A DNA stretch of 10,023 nucleotides from NCBI GenBank assembly GCA_026982235.1, contig JALSHM010000428.1, positions 1 to 10,023 on the forward strand, read 5' to 3'. Source of the stretch: Robiginitomaculum sp. (GTDB taxonomy: Bacteria > Pseudomonadota > Alphaproteobacteria > Caulobacterales > Maricaulaceae). Position numbers and translations under genes: made by a program. A model generated the notes under the pieces. The model worked only from the letters and a program-made list of their open reading frames with translations, searched no databases and was not told where the DNA came from. Positions 5,983 to 10,023 of the stretch are shown here, piece after piece (positions within the stretch are counted from its first letter, which is position 1; each line of letters opens with the position of its first letter).

Positions 5983-6699
5983 ATGGATAATGAACCACAA
6001 GATGCCTATCTCCCAGAAGCAGATGGCGAAACTATTCAGCCATTTGATGTACGCGAACAATCAGGCAATAGCGGCATGTTAAAGCTCGCAGGCGCATTTG
6101 TATTTTTGCTGATCCTTGCATTTGTAATCATGAAACTTTTTGCCTCAGGTACGAGAGATCGCGATCAACCCCCACGCATAGTCGCTGATAATGCACCTTA
6201 CAAAGAAGTACCTCTTAACCGTGGCGGTGCGCAAACCCCTAATCAAGACAAAGAAATCTATCAAGTCTTAAACGGCACCACGACTGAAACCAAAGTTAAA
6301 ACAGTGCCTGTAGCGGAGGAGCCATTGCCAAAGCCCAAGGCGCAATCAAAACCTGTGGCTAATGTTGTCATCAAAGAACCCGAAAGTACCAAGCCTACAA
6401 CGCCGACATCCAAACCTGAAATCCATACTCTACCAAAACAAGTTTCGGGCAAATATGTTGTTCAGGTGGCTTCCTTGCGCAGTAAAAGTGAAGCCGAGGC
6501 CATGTGGGATAAGCTATCAGGCAAAAGTGGCACACTCTTATCTGCCAGCCATTTTGCCGATATTAAACGTGTCGACCTTGGGGCGAGGGGTATATATTAT
6601 CGCTTGCGCATTAGCGGCTTGGCAGACAAATCTGCTGCCACCCAATTATGCCAAAAGCTAAAGGCGAATAAGCAGGATTGTATTGTAACTTTGAGATGA
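5983..6699 (+). CDS. SPOR-domain inner-membrane protein
   Basis: A 238-residue bitopic protein expected to bind denuded (amidase-processed) peptidoglycan glycans at the division septum. It has a short acidic cytoplasmic N-terminus, one membrane helix (about 32-53), a Pro/Lys/Thr-rich periplasmic linker (about 57-155), and a C-terminal SPOR domain (about 157-238) beginning KYVVQVASLRSKSEAEAMWD and containing YYRLRISGLADKSAA. The start is ATG 5983, fixed by GAGG 8 nt before it; an in-frame TTG at 5953 lacks any ribosome site and would add an unlikely leader. Its stop overlaps the nagZ start (ATGA), so the two are translationally coupled. A SPOR gene before nagZ-scpA-scpB is usual in alphaproteobacteria. 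The linker is poorly conserved by nature, so only the ends identify the protein. Confidence 0.9.
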   Translation: MDNEPQDAYLPEADGETIQPFDVREQSGNSGMLKLAGAFVFLLILAFVIMKLFASGTRDRDQPPRIVADNAPYKEVPLNRGGAQTPNQDKEIYQVLNGTTTETKVKTVPVAEEPLPKPKAQSKPVANVVIKEPESTKPTTPTSKPEIHTLPKQVSGKYVVQVASLRSKSEAEAMWDKLSGKSGTLLSASHFADIKRVDLGARGIYYRLRISGLADKSAATQLCQKLKANKQDCIVTLR

Positions 6700-7718
6700 C
6701 AATTAGTGCTGCCATATTTGCCTGTAATGGGCCTGAATTACTAAGCTCCGAAGCCGTGTTTTTTCGCGACTGTAATCCGTGGGCGTTCATTTTGTTTGGC
6801 CGAAATATTGAAACACCCGCACAAGTAAAGCGTTTGTGTGCCGATTTGCGTGAAGCCGTTGGTCGTGATGCTCTGATTTTTATTGACCAAGAGGGGGGGC
6901 GCGTACAACGATTATGCCCACCCCATTGGCGCAAGGCACCCTATGCATTTGATTTCGGCGATTTATATCATTTGGACAAGCATGACGCATTGCGCGCTAT
7001 CTGGTTAAATTTTCGCCTGATTGCCGATGAATTACGGGCGGTAGGTATCACCGCAGATTGTGCACCTGTACTGGACTTACCTGTTTTTGGTGCTGACCCG
7101 ATAATTTCCGATCGGGCATTTTCCCGCGACCCAATAGAAATGATAGACATGGCTCATGCCGCTATGGCGGGTCTTACTGCCGGTGGGGTGGTGCCTGTAA
7201 TAAAACATATCCCCGGTCATGGCCGTGCCAAAGTAGATAGCCACAAGGCCTTGCCCATTATAACAGAAAGCTTAGCCGAGTTGGAGACAACAGATTTTGT
7301 GCCGTTTAAGGCGTTCTTCGATGCCCCCATGGCGATGACAGCGCATGTGGTATTGGCGTGCGTTGACACAAAAAAGCCAATAACAATTTCGCGTACCGGT
7401 TTTCAACAAATAATCCGGCAGAACATTGGTTATGACGGTTTGGTCATGAGCGATGATTTAGATATGAAAGCCCTCAAAGGCGATTTAACATCTCTCACAG
7501 AACAAGCTTTGGCCGCAGGTTGCGATATTGCCTTGCAATGTAGTGGGAATTTACCGGACATGGTCAAAGTAGCGAAGGGCTTAAAGCCCCTAAGTGGCGA
7601 TAGTCTACGGCGCGCACAACAGGCAGATTATATGTCGGATTGTTTTGAAGCTTTCGATGCCCGAGCCGGGCTATCTGAATATACGAATCTAATGCGCCAG
7701 TTGGAAAAAACATCATGA
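6696..7718 (+). CDS. nagZ: Beta-N-acetylhexosaminidase of peptidoglycan recycling (GH3)
   Basis: A 340-residue glycoside hydrolase family 3 enzyme that removes GlcNAc from GlcNAc-anhydroMurNAc peptides in the cytoplasm during cell-wall recycling. Family marks are IDQEGGRV (63-70), the substrate loop KHIPGHGRAKVDSH (170-183) with the catalytic Asp181-His183 dyad, and MSDDLDM (251-257) holding the nucleophile Asp253. The start ATG 6696 overlaps the SPOR gene's TGA by ATGA and gives the expected opening, followed by FFRDCNPWAFILFGRN; the earlier in-frame TTG at 6678 lies inside the SPOR gene and is unlikely. There is little ribosome site of its own, consistent with coupling. In some bacteria its product feeds AmpR induction of beta-lactamase, but no ampR or ampC lies here. 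Confidence 0.95.
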   Translation: MTISAAIFACNGPELLSSEAVFFRDCNPWAFILFGRNIETPAQVKRLCADLREAVGRDALIFIDQEGGRVQRLCPPHWRKAPYAFDFGDLYHLDKHDALRAIWLNFRLIADELRAVGITADCAPVLDLPVFGADPIISDRAFSRDPIEMIDMAHAAMAGLTAGGVVPVIKHIPGHGRAKVDSHKALPIITESLAELETTDFVPFKAFFDAPMAMTAHVVLACVDTKKPITISRTGFQQIIRQNIGYDGLVMSDDLDMKALKGDLTSLTEQALAAGCDIALQCSGNLPDMVKVAKGLKPLSGDSLRRAQQADYMSDCFEAFDARAGLSEYTNLMRQLEKTS

Positions 7719-8530
7719 GTGCGGATTTTCACGACGAGCTAGATTTTGAAGCCGTTGATGATGCTGTAGACGAAGGTCGTGCGCTTATTCTTGATATAGA
7801 TGGCTATGAAGGGCCATTGCATTTGCTTTTGGAATTGGCACGGCGACAAAAGGTCGATTTATCACGTATTTCTATTCTCGAACTCGCGGATCAATATGTT
7901 AGTTTTATCAAAAATGCCAAAGACTTACGCATAGAACTTGCGGCAGATTACTTGGTTATGGCGTCTTGGCTAGCTTATTTGAAATCTCGCCTGATTTTAC
8001 CGAAGGCCGAAGGCGAAGAGCAAATGCCAGAGGCCGAAGAACTGGCCGCGCATTTGGCGTTTCGCTTGCAAAGGCTGGATGCTATGCGCCGGGCGGCGGA
8101 AGGGTTATTCAAGCTAAAAATGGTGGGGCAAAGTGTTTTTGTACGCGGCGCACCTGAGGGCTTGCGTTCGCGAACGACACCGCTTTATCAGGCTGAGCTG
8201 TTTGATATGCTCAAAGCTTATGGCGAAACCCGTTCCCAAGCATCTATTCGCAATCATAAACTACCCGAGCCGCTTGTTCTGGCATTGGTCGAAGCCCGTC
8301 AACGCCTAGCCAGGGCGCTCGGCACCAATATGGAATGGCTCACTTTGGATGAATTACTCCCGGACGGATCAGATTTTGACAGGCCACTTCCCACAAAAAC
8401 CATTCGCGCCAGCTCACTACTTGCTGGGCTGGAACTGGCTAAAGAGGGCAAATTAGAGATTAAGCAATCAAAACCATTCGCGCCAATATATTTGCGCAGT
8501 AAACCACAATTATCCGAGGATGAAGTATGA
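7715..8530 (+). CDS. scpA: Segregation and condensation protein A
   Basis: A 271-residue kleisin that bridges the SMC heads and, with ScpB, forms the bacterial condensin that organises and separates chromosomes. The N-terminal kleisin motif GYEGPLHLLLELARRQKVDL (30-49) is clear, followed by LELADQYVSFI and the LVMASWLAYLKSRLILP helix (80-96). The middle is helical and variable, and a C-terminal winged-helix region lies at about 227-262. The first 28 residues are an acidic extension, common in alphaproteobacterial ScpA. ATG 7715 overlaps the nagZ TGA by ATGA, and the stop overlaps scpB in the same way. The smc gene is not in the window. Confidence 0.95.
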   Translation: MSADFHDELDFEAVDDAVDEGRALILDIDGYEGPLHLLLELARRQKVDLSRISILELADQYVSFIKNAKDLRIELAADYLVMASWLAYLKSRLILPKAEGEEQMPEAEELAAHLAFRLQRLDAMRRAAEGLFKLKMVGQSVFVRGAPEGLRSRTTPLYQAELFDMLKAYGETRSQASIRNHKLPEPLVLALVEARQRLARALGTNMEWLTLDELLPDGSDFDRPLPTKTIRASSLLAGLELAKEGKLEIKQSKPFAPIYLRSKPQLSEDEV

Positions 8531-9291
8531 GCGAAGAAAACAAACCTGCATCAAGGGTCGAGACCGCCGCAGCGGGTATTGAAAGCGATGTTATCGACTT
8601 GAACGAACGCCTACAAACCCGTTCTGACGGAGAGAGTATGGAAGCCGATATGCGCTTGCTCGAAGCCTTGTTATTTGCCGCAGTGGAACCGATAGATATT
8701 GAAACCCTGCGCGAGCGTATGCCGGACGGTTGTGATGTGGGTGCATTGATAGCGCGGCTGGCACGTGATTATGCCGGGCGTGGTGTAAATTTGGTGCGTG
8801 TAGCAGAACGCTGGCGCTTTCAGACCGCACCGGATCTTGAGCATAATCTCGTAGATATTCGCGAAGCCCCGCGCAAATTATCCAAGGCGGCTTTGGAAAC
8901 TCTGGCCATTATTGCTTACCACCAACCCGTTACCCGCCCCGAAATCGAAGATGTGCGCGGTGTGGCCGTGTCGGGCGGTACGATTGATGTGCTTATGGAG
9001 CTGGGCTGGATACGCATTCGCGGACGCCGCCGCACGCCGGGGCGCCCGGTCACATACGGCACTACGGAAAACTTCCTGGCGCATTTCAATCTCGAACAAA
9101 TCACCGACCTACCGGGGCGCGACGATCTTAAAGCCGCAGGCCTGCTTGATCCGCGCCTACCAAAAGACTTCGAAGTCCCAACTCCCATGCTGTCAATGGA
9201 CATAGACGAAGACCCCATAGAGGAAGAAGACGACGGCGAGTTTGTCATGGATTTTATGGAAGATGACAACAAACCAGGGTTAGATGATTAG
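8527..9291 (+). CDS. scpB: Segregation and condensation protein B
   Basis: A 254-residue partner of ScpA in SMC-ScpAB, made of two winged-helix domains: about 43-105 (LLEALLFAAVEPIDIETL) and about 116-188 (LETLAIIAYHQPVTRPEIEDVRGV, then GRRRTPGRPVTYGTT). Both ends are extended: a polar N-terminal 40 residues and a very acidic tail (about 223-254, DIDEDP.EEEDDGEF). ATG 8527 overlaps the scpA stop by ATGA, yet here GAGGATG offers a real ribosome site as well. This is the last gene of the operon. In many relatives tatA follows; here the next stretch is a hairpin repeat, whose first stem may end the transcript. Confidence 0.95.
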   Translation: MSEENKPASRVETAAAGIESDVIDLNERLQTRSDGESMEADMRLLEALLFAAVEPIDIETLRERMPDGCDVGALIARLARDYAGRGVNLVRVAERWRFQTAPDLEHNLVDIREAPRKLSKAALETLAIIAYHQPVTRPEIEDVRGVAVSGGTIDVLMELGWIRIRGRRRTPGRPVTYGTTENFLAHFNLEQITDLPGRDDLKAAGLLDPRLPKDFEVPTPMLSMDIDEDPIEEEDDGEFVMDFMEDDNKPGLDD

Positions 9292-9302
9292 AGGGAATAT
9301 TC

Positions 9303-9444
9303 GTGTAAGCCTCTTTATTCTAAGAAACCGCTCACCCCTGTGTATACAGGGGTCTATCTTTGAGCTGTGCGTTTCATTTATGACACTGTGATGGATACCT
9401 GCATTCGCAGGTATGAGCGGCTCTAGTATTTTCTTGTGTAAGCC
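9303..9444. repeat. 9-bp direct repeats flanking the hairpin element (9303-9311 and 9436-9444)
   Basis: GTGTAAGCC occurs at 9303-9311 and again at 9436-9444, one copy on each side of the two-hairpin repeat. The 124 bp between them hold the whole element. This could be a target-site duplication from insertion; a chance match is possible at this length. Confidence 0.4.
9328..9420. repeat. REPIN-like pair of inverted hairpin repeats
   Basis: Two 31-bp units face each other across a 31-nt spacer: 9328-9358 and 9390-9420. Compared as reverse complements they agree at 23 of 31 positions. The left stem is CCCCTGT/ACAGGGG with loop GTAT, the right ATACCTGC/GCAGGTAT with loop ATTC. Three stem pairs differ between units yet both stay paired, so the structure is kept. 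The outer ends share CCGCTCA. The GATGGA-stem-TGAGCGG layout resembles dispersed intergenic hairpin repeats seen in many proteobacteria (REP/REPIN type). No RAYT transposase is in the window. The first stem, followed by TCTATCTTT, may also terminate scpB transcription. Confidence 0.65.
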
Positions 9445-9456
9445 AGCACAACCCCG

Positions 9457-9984
9457 CTAAAATTTCAAACCCTTATTGCGTTTGTTTAGGCCGTTTAATA
9501 TGTGTTCTGGTTTTTCGGCCAAGGTTCTGATTGGGATGAAAATTTCTGCTTTTTGTTTTTTGTTGGTTTCGTCTCTATAGCGAATGATGAGGGTAGGGCG
9601 CTTGCCTTGTGAATTTGATTTTGCATAATTCTCTATGGTGATACCGTCAATATACGCCCAAGCTATGATATTGAAATTCTCGGCACGGTTAACTTCTAAT
9701 CCAAAATCATCGGCAATCAACACTGGTTGCTTATTGAACATTCGCCCAAGTGTTTTCAAGCATTTACGGCCAAATATGAGTGCCAAAAACAAACCAAGAA
9801 GTATTTGCGCGACCCTAGAATTGAGAAACGCTAATTTATTAGCAAAGCCTTGCATGAAGCCATATAGCGCAGGGAATAAACCAAGGCCGGACAATATGAG
9901 CATCACCCCAATCGCGGCCAATATAGCCGTTACCATGAACCAAAACTTGCTTATCTTTGGATAGACTTTGAAAGTTTTACTCAT
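9457..9984 (-). CDS. Two-helix membrane protein with STM3941-like PH-type domain
   Basis: A 175-residue protein of unknown function. Two membrane helices, about 13-36 and 55-74, are followed by a cytoplasmic domain (about 84-172). The passage KQPVLIADDFGLEV...IIAWAYIDGITIENY, and the short basic stretch before the first helix, match the pattern of the STM3941 family, whose soluble part resembles a PH domain; this is recognition by eye, so the family is likely rather than certain. ATG 9984 follows AAGGGTG at a workable distance. Two frames upstream are open to the window edge, one of them ending in TGA that overlaps this ATG, so it may be the second gene of an operon. No clear terminator follows; the convergent scpB operon and the hairpin repeat lie beyond. 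Confidence 0.8.
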   Translation of the reverse strand: MSKTFKVYPKISKFWFMVTAILAAIGVMLILSGLGLFPALYGFMQGFANKLAFLNSRVAQILLGLFLALIFGRKCLKTLGRMFNKQPVLIADDFGLEVNRAENFNIIAWAYIDGITIENYAKSNSQGKRPTLIIRYRDETNKKQKAEIFIPIRTLAEKPEHILNGLNKRNKGLKF

Positions 9985-10023
9985 TCTGCACCCTTATTTG
10001 CACCTTGGCTAAGCCGGGAATTG

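Noticed and set aside
5852..6082. Open frame of 76 codons in the dgt-SPOR gap on the plus strand
   Set aside because: It runs into the SPOR gene in another frame, has no ribosome site and looks like chance coding.
9985..10023. End of an upstream minus-strand gene reaching into the window, with TGA overlapping ATG 9984
   Set aside because: Only 39 nt are present and two frames are open, so neither can be supported as coding.
1..10023. CRISPR array, tRNA/rRNA genes, transposase, toxin-antitoxin or phage genes
   Set aside because: I looked on both strands and found no regularly spaced repeats, no tRNA-like cloverleaf, and no such proteins among the supported frames.

Overview
The window looks like chromosomal DNA of an alphaproteobacterium of moderate GC content. 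The main evidence is the block erpA <-> dgt ... SPOR protein - nagZ - scpA - scpB, which is a recurrent alphaproteobacterial arrangement, and the protein sequences fit that class. The pentamer GANTC, target of the cell-cycle methyltransferase CcrM, is strongly under-represented (9 sites by eye in 10 kb), which points to a CcrM-bearing lineage. A Hyphomonadales/Caulobacterales-type marine bacterium is my guess; the family is not proven.

Layout: (1) 1-540, minus strand: the 5' part of an unidentified multi-pass membrane protein, its promoter, and the terminator of the next gene. (2) 541-1461, minus: a secreted, extremely Arg/His/Tyr-rich protein with a small three-cysteine C-terminal domain and no function I can assign. 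(3) 1563-3522, plus: an orphan histidine phosphotransfer (HPt) protein followed by a stand-alone Aas-type acyl-ACP/acyl-CoA ligase. (4) 3523-3628: a tail-to-tail junction with one hairpin per strand. (5) 3629-4561, minus: erpA (Fe-S carrier) followed by a Prx5-type peroxiredoxin; a perfect palindrome resembling an Irr/Fur-family iron box lies between them. (6) 4626-5837, plus: dgt (dNTP triphosphohydrolase), divergent from erpA. (7) 5983-9291, plus: a four-gene operon of SPOR-domain protein, nagZ, scpA and scpB, with ATGA overlaps at all three junctions. It links division-site peptidoglycan binding, cell-wall recycling and the SMC condensin accessory proteins. (8) 9292-9456: a two-hairpin REPIN-like repeat flanked by 9-bp direct repeats. 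(9) 9457-9984, minus: a two-helix membrane protein with an STM3941-like PH-type domain.

Most of the window is conserved housekeeping DNA, and I see no defence island, CRISPR array, transposase, tRNA or rRNA. The parts most worth a second look are the Arg/His-rich secreted protein, the iron-box-like palindrome before the peroxiredoxin, the REPIN-like element, the placement of the few GANTC sites next to start codons, and the absence of argS and tatABC from places where this block usually carries them.
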